Origin: Bolinopsis microptera
Taxonomy: Eukaryota; Ctenophora; Tentaculata; Lobata; Bolinopsidae
Assembly (NCBI RefSeq): GCF_026151205.1
Contig: NC_087072.1
Coordinates: forward strand, 255,501 to 319,500
DNA: 64,000 bases
Direction: 5' to 3'
Position numbers and translations under genes: made by a program
Notes under the pieces: model-generated
What the model was told of the DNA's origin: nothing
Databases searched by the model: none
The model's input: only the letters and a program-made list of their open reading frames with translations
Shown: one piece after another, positions 59,201 to 61,025 of the stretch
How the letters are laid out: each line of letters opens with the position of its first letter
Numbering within the stretch: position 1 is the stretch's first letter

Positions 59201-60761
59201 GACTGGGGGAGGACTGAGGAGGAGGACTGAGGAGGAGGATGAGGAGGAGGACTGAGGAGGACTGAGGACTGAGGAGGAAGAGGAGGAGGATGAAGAGGAG
59301 GAGGAGGACCCAGGAGGAGGACTCTGGAGGAGGAGGAGGACTGGGGAGAAAAGGACTGTTGAGGACTGATGAGGAGGACTGAGGACGAGGAGGAGGAGTA
59401 GGAGGAGACTGAGGAGGGGAGGAGGAAGAGGACTGAGGAAGATCAGGAAGACCCAGGGGGAGGAGGAGGAAGAGTAGGAGGAGGAAGCATCTAAATGTTA
59501 TTTCCATTTTTGTCCGTTTTTGTCCATTTTTGTCCGTTTTTGTCCGCTCTATTTTTTGTCCGTTTTGAAAATATAGGGTACCGAACGGACAAAAAACATG
59601 ATCCCCTATAACAGCAAAAATTGAACATTTTATTTAGCAATTTAGGTGTCCATTAATGTCCGCCTATGTCCGCCTATGTCCGTCTATGTCCGCCTATGTC
59701 CGCCTATGTCCGCCTATGTCCGTCTATGTCCGCCTATGTCCGCCTATGTCCTGTCCTTTTTGGATTCTATGAGACAAGCGGACATAGACGGACGTGACAC
59801 CCCCCCCCCAATAATTAATTGAATTTTCAACAACAACAAAAAATCAAGATAAAGTAAAGTCATCTAAGACTGCATATTTTAGTTTTATCATTTACCTGCC
59901 ACGGTTGATAGGTTTGTCCATAGTCAGTACTCTTCTCCAGGACCCATCTTGCTGGCCGGGGAGAGTTGGCGGCTTTGAGCACGAAGTAGACAACTTGATA
60001 TTCCTGGGTGAATTTTAGATTCAGGAATTTAGGTATCTTCAGTTAAATTCATTAGCTAAATTTCCTGCAACATTACAAAAAGCAAGATATGAACCACTAT
60101 TAATCTTTCAATACCTGGCCTAAGAAAAGCTCAATGTTCATCTTCTGATTGTAGTCGGGTATGGTAGCCAAACTGCTGCTTTGCCACCAGTTGTCTTCAT
60201 CCTCGTCAATAGTGTTCTCAATCATGTGCTGTCCCGTCTCACAGGTGTTACAGTACTGTCCGTCTATATACGAGCCCGGATACCGGCTGTACGTGTAGTC
60301 CAGACCTACACAGAGAACAGGTTTTAGAGTTTAGATGTGAGACAAAGTTTAGATTTAAAATAATTGTAAATAAACAAAGATTGTTGTGTGTTATTGTTTA
60401 ATAAAATATTCGTTATCATTAAAGAAGTTTTACCAGGTGCAAGAGGGGTTCCAGTAAGTAAACAGTACAGTTCCGGACCGTCCTCTCCACATGAGTTAGA
60501 AGCAGATATCGCTCTGAAGGGTGAGGGTTGTTAGGTCAGGGAGAGATTACAGTTTTGCCAAACAGATTTTTTCATGTAAAATCTTAACAAAAACCCTATA
60601 CCAATTTTGAATCTCCTTCCCAATGCACAAACTTTTTAAAGAAACAGAACTTACTCAAGATGCTTGACGAGATTGAAGGTAGAGTTCAGAGAGAACGATT
60701 CCTGGTCCTGAATTGAGTCAGGGACGCAGCAGAGCAGAAGCAGCAGACTTTGCCACAACAT
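18959..60761 (-). CDS. Laminin alpha-like chain, 46 coding exons
   Basis: Encodes a secreted basement-membrane subunit of about 3,130 residues, expected to trimerise with beta and gamma laminins through its coiled coil. Rough residue order: signal peptide 1-18; LN domain 20-268; LEa repeats 1-5 (268-542); long LF/L4-like domain 543-1075; LEb repeats 6-9 and half of 10 (1076-1290); L4 domain 1291-1485; LE 10-14 (1486-1726); an unassigned insert 1727-1907; LE 15-16 (1908-2005); coiled coil about 2005-2600; LG1-LG3 2605-3115. LG domains make it an alpha chain, and LF-like plus L4 resembles the alpha3B/alpha5/arthropod type. An in-frame stop lies nine codons before the ATG. Phases agree at all 45 junctions, but exon 5 contains an internal frame shift. 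Known alpha chains usually end with five LG domains; this one stops after three. Exons were inferred by eye without transcript support. Confidence 0.9.
19275..19433 (-). CDS. Laminin alpha exon 45: LG3
   Basis: [20 protein letters not shown] then [16 protein letters not shown], the characteristic F-x-G-x-I-x-x-L-x-ING end of an LG domain. Acceptor CCTCAG abuts the 30-bp array; donor GTGAGT. Confidence 0.88.
19437..20500. repeat. 30/31-bp minisatellite in intron 44, about 35 copies
   Basis: Units with GGGGTAAGGGGTCAGTCAGG and GGCCATTTG fill almost the whole intron, ending a few bases from the exon 45 acceptor and about 15 bases from the exon 44 donor. The G-rich plus strand could form quadruplexes. 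Confidence 0.95.
20512..20677 (-). CDS. Laminin alpha exon 44: LG3
   Basis: [20 protein letters not shown] then [20 protein letters not shown], standard LG strands. Donor GTAATT, phase 2 out. Confidence 0.88.
20838..22743 (-). CDS. Laminin alpha exon 43: end of coiled coil, LG1, LG2 and start of LG3
   Basis: The largest exon (1,906 bases). It holds the last helices ([12 protein letters not shown] onward), LG1 ([20 protein letters not shown] through GYFFVGC), LG2 ([17 protein letters not shown] through QILVGG) and the first strands of LG3 ([17 protein letters not shown]). A phase-1 donor GTTCGT joins cleanly to exon 44. That so many domains share one exon contrasts with the finely split LE region. 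Confidence 0.92.
22794..23130. repeat. CA microsatellite with a compound repeat in intron 42
   Basis: Runs of (CA)n alternate with copies of CTGCAAACCCTACGTTAC. A longer block (CCCTATACGAGGAGTTAC) occurs twice. Confidence 0.9.
23184..23469 (-). CDS. Laminin alpha exon 42: coiled coil
   Basis: [20 protein letters not shown] to [18 protein letters not shown]. Acceptor AACAG, donor GTACTG, phase 0 out. Confidence 0.85.
23585..23768 (-). CDS. Laminin alpha exon 41: coiled coil
   Basis: [20 protein letters not shown] to [11 protein letters not shown]. Acceptor CCACAG; GTTTGC is a weak donor but keeps the phase. Confidence 0.8.
23837..25070. repeat. 27-bp minisatellite in intron 40, about 45 copies
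   Basis: Units of 27 bp (GGGGACACTACTGATGCGGC then GTTGTTA) fill the intron between exons 41 and 40. Because 27 is a multiple of three and the unit lacks stops, long open frames appear on both strands; they are not genes. Confidence 0.96.
25097..25385 (-). CDS. Laminin alpha exon 40: coiled coil
   Basis: [20 protein letters not shown] through a Lys-rich stretch ([18 protein letters not shown]) to [13 protein letters not shown]. Donor GTAAGT. The following intron is filled by a 27-bp array. Confidence 0.85.
25696..25833 (-). CDS. Laminin alpha exon 39: coiled coil
   Basis: [20 protein letters not shown] and [17 protein letters not shown]; helical arm sequence, phase 0 on both sides. Confidence 0.8.
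25977..26269 (-). CDS. Laminin alpha exon 38: LE16 and start of the coiled coil
   Basis: [20 protein letters not shown], then [20 protein letters not shown]. The CxxC pair at the start of the helix is the usual site of interchain disulfides in laminin trimers. Heptad-rich sequence follows. Confidence 0.9.
26340..26450. other. CpG-dense patch in intron 37
   Basis: GGCGCGCGTCTGCCGCGCG and CAATCGCGCGCGCTG stand out in an AT-rich, CpG-poor intron. Likely part of an interspersed element of unknown type; no coding sequence. Confidence 0.5.
26479..26640 (-). CDS. Laminin alpha exon 37: LE15
   Basis: [20 protein letters not shown] then [17 protein letters not shown] and EDFYGL. Acceptor GTTCAG, donor GTAACC. 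Confidence 0.9.
26836..26979 (-). CDS. Laminin alpha exon 36: unassigned insert, part 4
   Basis: [20 protein letters not shown] then [18 protein letters not shown]. Donor GTATGT, phase 1 out, directly into an LE repeat. Confidence 0.78.
26980..27623. other. Intron 35, unique sequence
   Basis: No array or element recognised between exons 36 and 35. A short inverted repeat (ACCCCGATTTA near 27342 and TAAATCGGGGT near 27373) can form a hairpin. Confidence 0.5.
27624..27698 (-). CDS. Laminin alpha exon 35: unassigned insert, part 3
   Basis: Short exon, [19 protein letters not shown] then TISVY. Phase 1 on both sides, donor GTGAGT. Confidence 0.75.
27711..27930. repeat. 30-bp minisatellite in intron 34, about 7 copies
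   Basis: Units with TTTTAGTAACCTTAGTAACC and ACAAGTAGTAC. It shares the AGTAACC core with arrays in many other introns. Confidence 0.9.
28139..28315 (-). CDS. Laminin alpha exon 34: unassigned insert, part 2
   Basis: [20 protein letters not shown] then [20 protein letters not shown], an alternating pattern suggesting a beta sandwich. Donor GTTAGA. Confidence 0.8.
28625..28771 (-). CDS. Laminin alpha exon 33: unassigned insert, part 1
   Basis: [18 protein letters not shown] then [20 protein letters not shown]. Not an LE repeat. The acceptor end is repeated twice more at about 28826-28875 and 28930-28985. Confidence 0.8.
28772..28995. repeat. Duplicated exon 33 acceptor region, 2 extra copies
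   Basis: Units of about 105 bp contain the first about 45 bases of exon 33, its CACAG acceptor and AGTAACCTTAGTAACC intron sequence. The copied exon pieces are nearly identical to the original. Confidence 0.9.
29149..29515. repeat. 23-bp minisatellite in intron 32, about 16 copies
   Basis: Units with ATTCACACCTAAACTAAGTT; a variant with TTTCTGAATGAC recurs twice. The exon 32 donor follows after a GTAACTAGTAGTGT block. Confidence 0.93.
29577..29787 (-). CDS. Laminin alpha exon 32: LE13 end and LE14
   Basis: [20 protein letters not shown] then [14 protein letters not shown] and [18 protein letters not shown]. Donor GTACGC. Confidence 0.9.
29968..30158 (-). CDS. Laminin alpha exon 31: LE12 end and LE13 first half
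   Basis: [20 protein letters not shown] then [15 protein letters not shown]. The acceptor and first about 48 bases of the exon are repeated roughly nine or ten times upstream. Confidence 0.9.
30159..31022. repeat. About 93-bp repeat carrying the exon 31 acceptor, 9-10 copies
   Basis: Each unit holds the first about 48 bases of exon 31 (CCTTCCTGGCAGTCACACGT), the TGTAG acceptor and an ATTAGTAATTAGTAATTAG intron tail. Copies differ by one or two bases, so the expansion is recent. Confidence 0.95.
31105..32219. repeat. 32-bp array carrying the exon 30 donor, about 34 copies
   Basis: Each unit contains GATCTGTACCAGTAAG, which on the coding strand reads CTTACTG|GTACAG, the same as the true exon 30 donor. 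A TTAGTAATTAGTAATTAGTG insertion occurs near both ends of the array. Confidence 0.95.
32220..32504 (-). CDS. Laminin alpha exon 30: LE10 end, LE11, LE12 start
   Basis: [14 protein letters not shown], then [17 protein letters not shown] and [18 protein letters not shown]. Both splice junctions are embedded in tandem arrays: about 117 acceptor-type units upstream and about 34 donor-type units downstream. Confidence 0.92.
32505..35213. repeat. 23-bp array carrying the exon 30 acceptor core, about 117 copies
   Basis: Units with AACCTAGTGAGAGGGGTTAG repeat over 2.7 kb. On the coding strand each unit contains CACTAG|GT, the same core as the exon 30 acceptor. A TGATAGAGAG variant recurs about every 240-420 bp, and the order of variants repeats, so this is a higher-order repeat. 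Confidence 0.97.
35224..35369 (-). CDS. Laminin alpha exon 29: end of L4, return to LE10
   Basis: [18 protein letters not shown] then [15 protein letters not shown], the typical E-x-C-x-CPxGYTG exit from L4. Donor GTAAAT. Confidence 0.9.
35370..35820. other. Intron 28, unique part
   Basis: Unique AT-rich sequence with small direct repeats (ACACTACAGGGG; GATACCATGTTATCC). Nothing else recognised. Confidence 0.5.
35821..36295. repeat. Repeat carrying the exon 28 donor, 4 extra copies
   Basis: Blocks of AACACTAACTTGACATCTAC (exon 28 end plus its GTTAGT donor) alternate with GTAACTAGTAGTGTAACTAT units. Confidence 0.93.
36296..36430 (-). CDS. Laminin alpha exon 28: L4 domain
   Basis: [20 protein letters not shown] and MRTLVDVK. 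The donor edge (GTTAGT) is copied four more times between 35.83 and 36.24 kb. Confidence 0.88.
36536..36659 (-). CDS. Laminin alpha exon 27: L4 domain
   Basis: [18 protein letters not shown] matches the D-x-x-SYGG-x-L-x-F core of L4. Donor GTGGGT, phase 2 out. Confidence 0.9.
36661..36885. repeat. 31-bp minisatellite in intron 26, about 7 copies
   Basis: Units with AATACAGTTTAATTGTTATA, starting within a few bases of the exon 27 acceptor. Confidence 0.93.
36975..37080 (-). CDS. Laminin alpha exon 26: L4 domain
   Basis: [13 protein letters not shown] and [12 protein letters not shown], the WxAPxxYxG signature of laminin IV type A. The acceptor half of the exon is repeated at about 37203-37262 and 37404-37460. 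Confidence 0.87.
37100..37490. repeat. Compound array in intron 25: 20-bp units plus two copies of the exon 26 acceptor region
   Basis: AGTAACTACACTAGTAACCT units are interrupted twice by about 60-bp copies of the start of exon 26 with its CACCAG acceptor (GGTGGTACTCTGGTGCAAG). Confidence 0.93.
37785..37889 (-). CDS. Laminin alpha exon 25: start of L4 domain
   Basis: [17 protein letters not shown], followed by SLRPLVQE. The globular L4 domain splits an LE repeat, as in known laminins. A diverged copy of the acceptor side of the exon lies at about 37945-38005. Confidence 0.85.
37900..38234. repeat. Diverged copies of exon 25 and exon 24 edges in intron 24
   Basis: A copy of the exon 25 start (CACCCCTGTGTGTCTGCTTC) lies near 37945 and a copy of the exon 24 end (ACCTTGTAGAATGCCATGTC) near 38108, the latter followed by AGTAACCTAGTAACTACA units. 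Confidence 0.85.
38235..38375 (-). CDS. Laminin alpha exon 24: LE9 end and LE10 first half
   Basis: [18 protein letters not shown] then [18 protein letters not shown]. The donor edge is duplicated at about 38100-38150. Confidence 0.88.
38570..38810. repeat. GAAAGT microsatellite with copies of the exon 23 donor end
   Basis: Hexamer runs of GTGAAA alternate with about 55-bp copies of the exon 23 3' end and donor (ACTCACCTTACAAGGGCACT). Two extra copies are visible. Confidence 0.93.
38811..38935 (-). CDS. Laminin alpha exon 23: LE8 end and LE9
   Basis: [14 protein letters not shown] then [20 protein letters not shown]. The 3' part with its GTGAGT donor is copied at least twice more between 38.60 and 38.76 kb inside a GAAAGT microsatellite. 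Confidence 0.88.
39065..39149 (-). CDS. Laminin alpha exon 22: LE8 (first half)
   Basis: [20 protein letters not shown]. Acceptor CCCCAG, donor GTGAGA, phase 1 out. Confidence 0.88.
39289..39426. repeat. 10-bp minisatellite in intron 21
   Basis: ATTACACATT repeated about 13 times. Confidence 0.95.
39540..39697 (-). CDS. Laminin alpha exon 21: LE7
   Basis: [20 protein letters not shown]. The acceptor and first bases of the exon recur at about 39780-39818. Confidence 0.9.
39720..39921. repeat. Partial copy of the exon 21 acceptor and TAGTAACTA repeats in intron 20
   Basis: CGTACAGCGCGCTATCGGGC (start of exon 21 with its acceptor) recurs at about 39783, flanked by AGTAACCTAGCAACTACACT units and AAATAGTAACTA units. 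Confidence 0.85.
39922..40038 (-). CDS. Laminin alpha exon 20: LE6
   Basis: [17 protein letters not shown] then [12 protein letters not shown], a textbook LE repeat. Donor GTGAGT. Confidence 0.9.
40288..40800. mobile_element. Interspersed element fragment with a GGCACGTAGC terminus
   Basis: Begins CAGGCACGTAGCTAGGATTT, then a G run, then a CpG-rich part (GGGGGCGCGGCCCCC twice). The same start (CAGGCACGTAGCCAGGATTT) occurs at 49109-49129, so this is a dispersed family. The right end and target duplication could not be fixed. Confidence 0.5.
40835..42138. repeat. AGTAACC-type satellite in intron 19
   Basis: Variable 7- and 13-bp units (AGTAACC, AGTAACCAGTAACCT) over 1.3 kb. The phrase TATCAGGAAACCAGTAACC recurs about every 60-200 bp, giving a second level of repetition. 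The array runs up to the exon 19 donor. Confidence 0.95.
42145..42337 (-). CDS. Laminin alpha exon 19: end of LF/L4-like domain, start of LE6
   Basis: [18 protein letters not shown] leads into [13 protein letters not shown], the return from the globular domain to an LE repeat. Donor GTAAGT. Confidence 0.85.
42618..42718. repeat. GGGA tetranucleotide microsatellite
   Basis: About 25 GGGA units with one GAGGGA interruption, 26 bases inside intron 18 from the exon 18 donor. Confidence 0.97.
42744..42807 (-). CDS. Laminin alpha exon 18: LF/L4-like domain
   Basis: Short 64-base exon, [20 protein letters not shown]. Acceptor CCTCAG, donor GTGAGT, phases 2 in and 0 out. Confidence 0.8.
42925..43024 (-). 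CDS. Laminin alpha exon 17: LF/L4-like domain
   Basis: [20 protein letters not shown]. The acceptor plus the first bases of the exon are duplicated upstream at about 43050-43098. Confidence 0.82.
43025..43110. repeat. Duplicated exon 17 acceptor region
   Basis: About 64 bp holding the exon 17 start (CACTGTACCCGTTACACGGG) and its TTTCAG acceptor occurs twice in tandem. Confidence 0.9.
43292..43559 (+). mobile_element. LINE 3' fragment inside intron 16
   Basis: A forward open segment (ATG at 43316, stop at 43538-43540) encodes [20 protein letters not shown], then VLWEPMNG and GRPRQSYL. It corresponds to the C-terminal tail of the reverse transcriptase protein at 63.5 kb but is clearly diverged, so it is another family. 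A (TAG)n tail follows. It is antisense to the laminin gene and 5' truncated. Confidence 0.8.
43560..43740. repeat. 12-bp minisatellite in intron 16
   Basis: ATTACAGTAAAG units, about 14 copies, directly after the LINE tail and reaching nearly to the exon 16 donor. Confidence 0.9.
43750..43885 (-). CDS. Laminin alpha exon 16: LF/L4-like domain
   Basis: [19 protein letters not shown] corresponds to the Y-x-x-VVEY strand of the domain. Acceptor CCCCAG, donor GTAAAA, phase 1 out. Confidence 0.85.
43905..44055. repeat. AACCACTAGT repeats in intron 15
   Basis: Degenerate units of AACCACTGGT and AACCATTAGT. Confidence 0.8.
44121..44213. repeat. 93-base C homopolymer (G on the coding strand)
   Basis: An uninterrupted run of C, flanked by two copies of TATTAAGAAGTC. 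It begins about 20 bases into intron 15. Confidence 0.95.
44235..44340 (-). CDS. Laminin alpha exon 15: LF/L4-like domain
   Basis: [20 protein letters not shown] end it at GTTAGT, which joins exon 16 in phase 0. A 93-base homopolymer starts about 20 bases into the following intron. Confidence 0.75.
44370..44480. repeat. 28-bp repeat in intron 14, about 4 copies
   Basis: GTTATTTCCATATAAGGAGT units, with the last copies diverged. Confidence 0.9.
44508..44653 (-). CDS. Laminin alpha exon 14: LF/L4-like domain
   Basis: [20 protein letters not shown] then [15 protein letters not shown]. Acceptor CTGCAG, donor GTACGT, phase 2 out. Confidence 0.82.
44675..45118. repeat. 20-bp AGTAACCTAGTAACTACACT array in intron 13
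   Basis: About 22 units, the same family as in introns 7, 9, 10, 24 and 25. Confidence 0.95.
45132..45245 (-). CDS. Laminin alpha exon 13: LF/L4-like domain
   Basis: [16 protein letters not shown] resembles the C-R-A-x-V-x-D-x-x-G element of alpha chains. The GTAGAG donor is non-ideal but keeps phase 0. Confidence 0.8.
45256..47450. repeat. 13-bp satellite in intron 12, about 165 copies
   Basis: GACCTGTATTAGT units with a GAATAGT spacer variant and a GTGTTAGT variant. Blocks of variants recur in order, showing higher-order duplication. Confidence 0.96.
47478..47680. mobile_element. MITE with 27-bp terminal inverted repeats in intron 12
   Basis: The left end (47478-47504) starts ATTACCTTACAAGACATATT; the right end (47654-47680) is its reverse complement with one mismatch. 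The interior has paired GGGGATTTTTT and ACGAAAATATGGGG blocks partly in inverted order, so the single strand could fold back. No coding capacity. The target duplication is unclear in the AT-rich flank. Confidence 0.85.
47716..47760. repeat. Duplicated exon 12 donor end
   Basis: GTTACCTCGTTACAGTCATG with the GTAA(T/C) donor occurs a second time about 40 bp away. Confidence 0.85.
47761..47939 (-). CDS. Laminin alpha exon 12: LF/L4-like domain
   Basis: [14 protein letters not shown] and [16 protein letters not shown]. The donor edge of this exon is copied once more at about 47720-47746. Confidence 0.82.
47965..48470. repeat. 14-bp repeat in intron 11
   Basis: About 36 units of ACATAGCAACAGCT with GGTTATAT and other variants. 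Confidence 0.93.
48471..48784. other. Intron 11, unique part
   Basis: AT-rich sequence without a recognised feature. Confidence 0.5.
48785..48985. repeat. 22-bp minisatellite in intron 11, about 9 copies
   Basis: TACTGCTAGATTTCAGCTTT units. Confidence 0.94.
49150..49291 (-). CDS. Laminin alpha exon 11: LF/L4-like domain
   Basis: [16 protein letters not shown] corresponds to the D-x-V-LLP-x-x-YYEA element of laminin LF/L4 domains. Donor GTCAGT. Confidence 0.85.
49300..49775. repeat. 39-bp minisatellite in intron 10, about 12 copies
   Basis: Units with AGTGAGCGTGCGTTACTTAG and TAACCAATATTATTC, directly upstream of the exon 11 acceptor. Confidence 0.95.
49871..50036 (-). CDS. Laminin alpha exon 10: LF/L4-like domain
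   Basis: Cysteines in [14 protein letters not shown] and then [15 protein letters not shown]. Donor GTCAGT. Joins exon 11 in phase 0. Confidence 0.82.
50040..50290. repeat. 12-bp AACTACACTAGT array in intron 9
   Basis: About 18 units, shading into AGTAACCTAGTAACTACACT units at its left edge. Confidence 0.94.
50298..50416 (-). CDS. Laminin alpha exon 9: LF/L4-like domain
   Basis: [19 protein letters not shown], a beta-strand-rich segment. Acceptor CCAG, donor GTAAGT, phase 2 out. Confidence 0.8.
50585..50705. repeat. 20-bp AGTAACCTAGTAACTACACT array in intron 8
   Basis: About six units ending at the exon 8 donor. Confidence 0.9.
50714..50870 (-). CDS. Laminin alpha exon 8: start of LF/L4-like domain
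   Basis: [15 protein letters not shown] matches the start of the globular LF/L4 domain that interrupts LE repeats in long alpha chains (pattern Y-P-x-LDH-x-x-x-EAE). Donor GTAAGT. Confidence 0.83.
50885..51054. repeat. 20-bp AGTAACCTAGTAACTACAGT array in intron 7
   Basis: About eight units in the left part of the intron. Confidence 0.9.
51055..51262. repeat. 29-bp array carrying the exon 7 donor, about 7 copies
   Basis: Each unit holds CTCACTGGTCACATGATC, which on the coding strand ends in the exon 7 edge plus CA|GTGAGT. The units run directly into the true donor. Confidence 0.95.
51263..51362 (-). CDS. Laminin alpha exon 7: LE5 (N-terminal part)
   Basis: [18 protein letters not shown] then [16 protein letters not shown]. 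The donor CA|GTGAGT and the exon edge are copied about seven more times just downstream in the intron. Confidence 0.87.
51363..52203. other. Intron 6
   Basis: Mostly unique AT-rich sequence. A short repeat of GTAACAGTATCTAGGTTACAC (three or so copies) lies at 51852-51950. Confidence 0.6.
52204..52384 (-). CDS. Laminin alpha exon 6: LE3 end and LE4
   Basis: [15 protein letters not shown] followed by [15 protein letters not shown] is a typical laminin-type EGF repeat. Acceptor TTTCAG, donor GTGGGT, leaving in phase 1. Confidence 0.88.
52563..52616. repeat. Duplicated exon 5 donor end
   Basis: ATTACTCACCACAGAGTTGT (exon edge plus GTGAGT donor) occurs twice 47 bp apart; only the copy at 52610 joins the real exon. 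Confidence 0.9.
52617..53476 (-). CDS. Laminin alpha exon 5: end of LN, LE1-LE3, with a frame shift
   Basis: Starts [15 protein letters not shown], ends the LN domain near [10 protein letters not shown] and enters LE1 ([10 protein letters not shown]). LE1 runs to [13 protein letters not shown] in one frame; LE2 ([16 protein letters not shown]) continues in another. The switch falls near 52985-52995. A 23-base GT-AG intron at 52965-52987 would restore the frame but remove a conserved LE cysteine, so a one-base assembly error or a real mutation is at least as likely. Donor is GTGAGT. Confidence 0.85.
53865..53995. repeat. About 20-bp GGACATTGGCGGA repeat inside the TIR element
   Basis: Six or seven units of GGACGGACATTGGCGGACTT near the left end, apparently derived from the terminal inverted repeat. 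Confidence 0.9.
54000..59760. repeat. Purine-rich higher-order repeat (five blocks)
   Basis: Long GGA/GACTGAGGA-rich blocks end at about 55433, 56353, 57617, 58537 and 59507. They are separated by spacers of 200-290 bp that contain GTACCGAACGGACAAAAAAC and many TATGTCCGCC units. Spacing is 920, 1264, 920 and 970 bp, and spacer types alternate, so the true period is a dimer of about 2,184 bp with one 294-bp difference. Copies are nearly identical. Repeated minus-strand frames of about 230-335 residues made of Leu, Ser and Pro come from this composition. Confidence 0.92.
59896..60003 (-). CDS. Laminin alpha exon 4: LN domain
   Basis: Carries the highly diagnostic [17 protein letters not shown] followed by PWQ. 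Both ends are in phase 0. It is separated from exon 5 by the 6.4-kb intron 4, which holds the large TIR element. Confidence 0.92.
60115..60305 (-). CDS. Laminin alpha exon 3: LN domain
   Basis: Contains [17 protein letters not shown] and NWWQS, landmark LN-domain sequence. Acceptor TGTAG, donor GTATTG, phases 1 in and 0 out. Confidence 0.88.
60434..60513 (-). CDS. Laminin alpha exon 2: LN domain
   Basis: Acceptor CTTCAG, donor GTAAAA. The peptide has the cysteine-rich LN start ([17 protein letters not shown]), which matches the CG-x-PExYC pattern of laminin N-terminal domains. Confidence 0.85.
60655..60761 (-). CDS. Laminin alpha exon 1: start codon and signal peptide
   Basis: ATG is at 60759-60761. 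The hydrophobic run [12 protein letters not shown] is a clear signal peptide, followed by the start of the mature protein ([14 protein letters not shown]). Donor is GTAAGT; the exon leaves in phase 2. Confidence 0.88.
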
Positions 60762-61025
60762 ATTGCTAATGGAATAGATATCCAATTAATAAAACTAACT
60801 TTGAATTTGATTTAATCTTTGTTCACAATCATGTGAAAAAATTCTGAAAAGTTCATTCTATTAACTGTGAAAGATTCACATTATATCATAAAACTTTAAA
60901 AAGTTAAACTGTATTGGGTTATAAAGTCATGATAAAATATTTAGGTGAAGATACAGAACTTATCAATAATTAGTAGATATTTAATAAATGATTAAAAGAA
61001 CCAATTTTAAAGTTGCCATACTGCA
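60762..61025 (-). promoter_or_regulatory. Laminin 5' flank between the start codon and the LINE
   Basis: About 260 bp of AT-rich sequence separate the laminin start codon from the LINE insertion. It should include the 5'UTR and perhaps the core promoter, unless a non-coding first exon lies further away (CCATTAG before the ATG could be a splice acceptor). No TATA or initiator could be assigned. Confidence 0.35.

Larger units (their letters stand above)
53780..59809. mobile_element. 6-kb TIR-bounded element filling most of intron 4
   Basis: Both ends carry a roughly 30-bp inverted repeat: eight G, TGTCATGTCCGTCTATG and TCCGC on the left, and the reverse complement with one difference and a longer C run on the right. 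AATAAT flanks both sides as a candidate target duplication. Just inside both ends the same phrase TGTCCTTTTTGGATTCTATG occurs in the same orientation, as if one short MITE had been split and filled. The interior is low-complexity GGA-rich DNA plus spacers rich in TATGTCCGCC. There is no transposase. Confidence 0.7.

Noticed and set aside
54744-59507. Five minus-strand frames of 229-335 residues beginning [12 protein letters not shown]
   Set aside because: The signal-peptide look comes from translating GGA-type DNA on its pyrimidine strand. The copies are parts of a higher-order repeat, with no domain.
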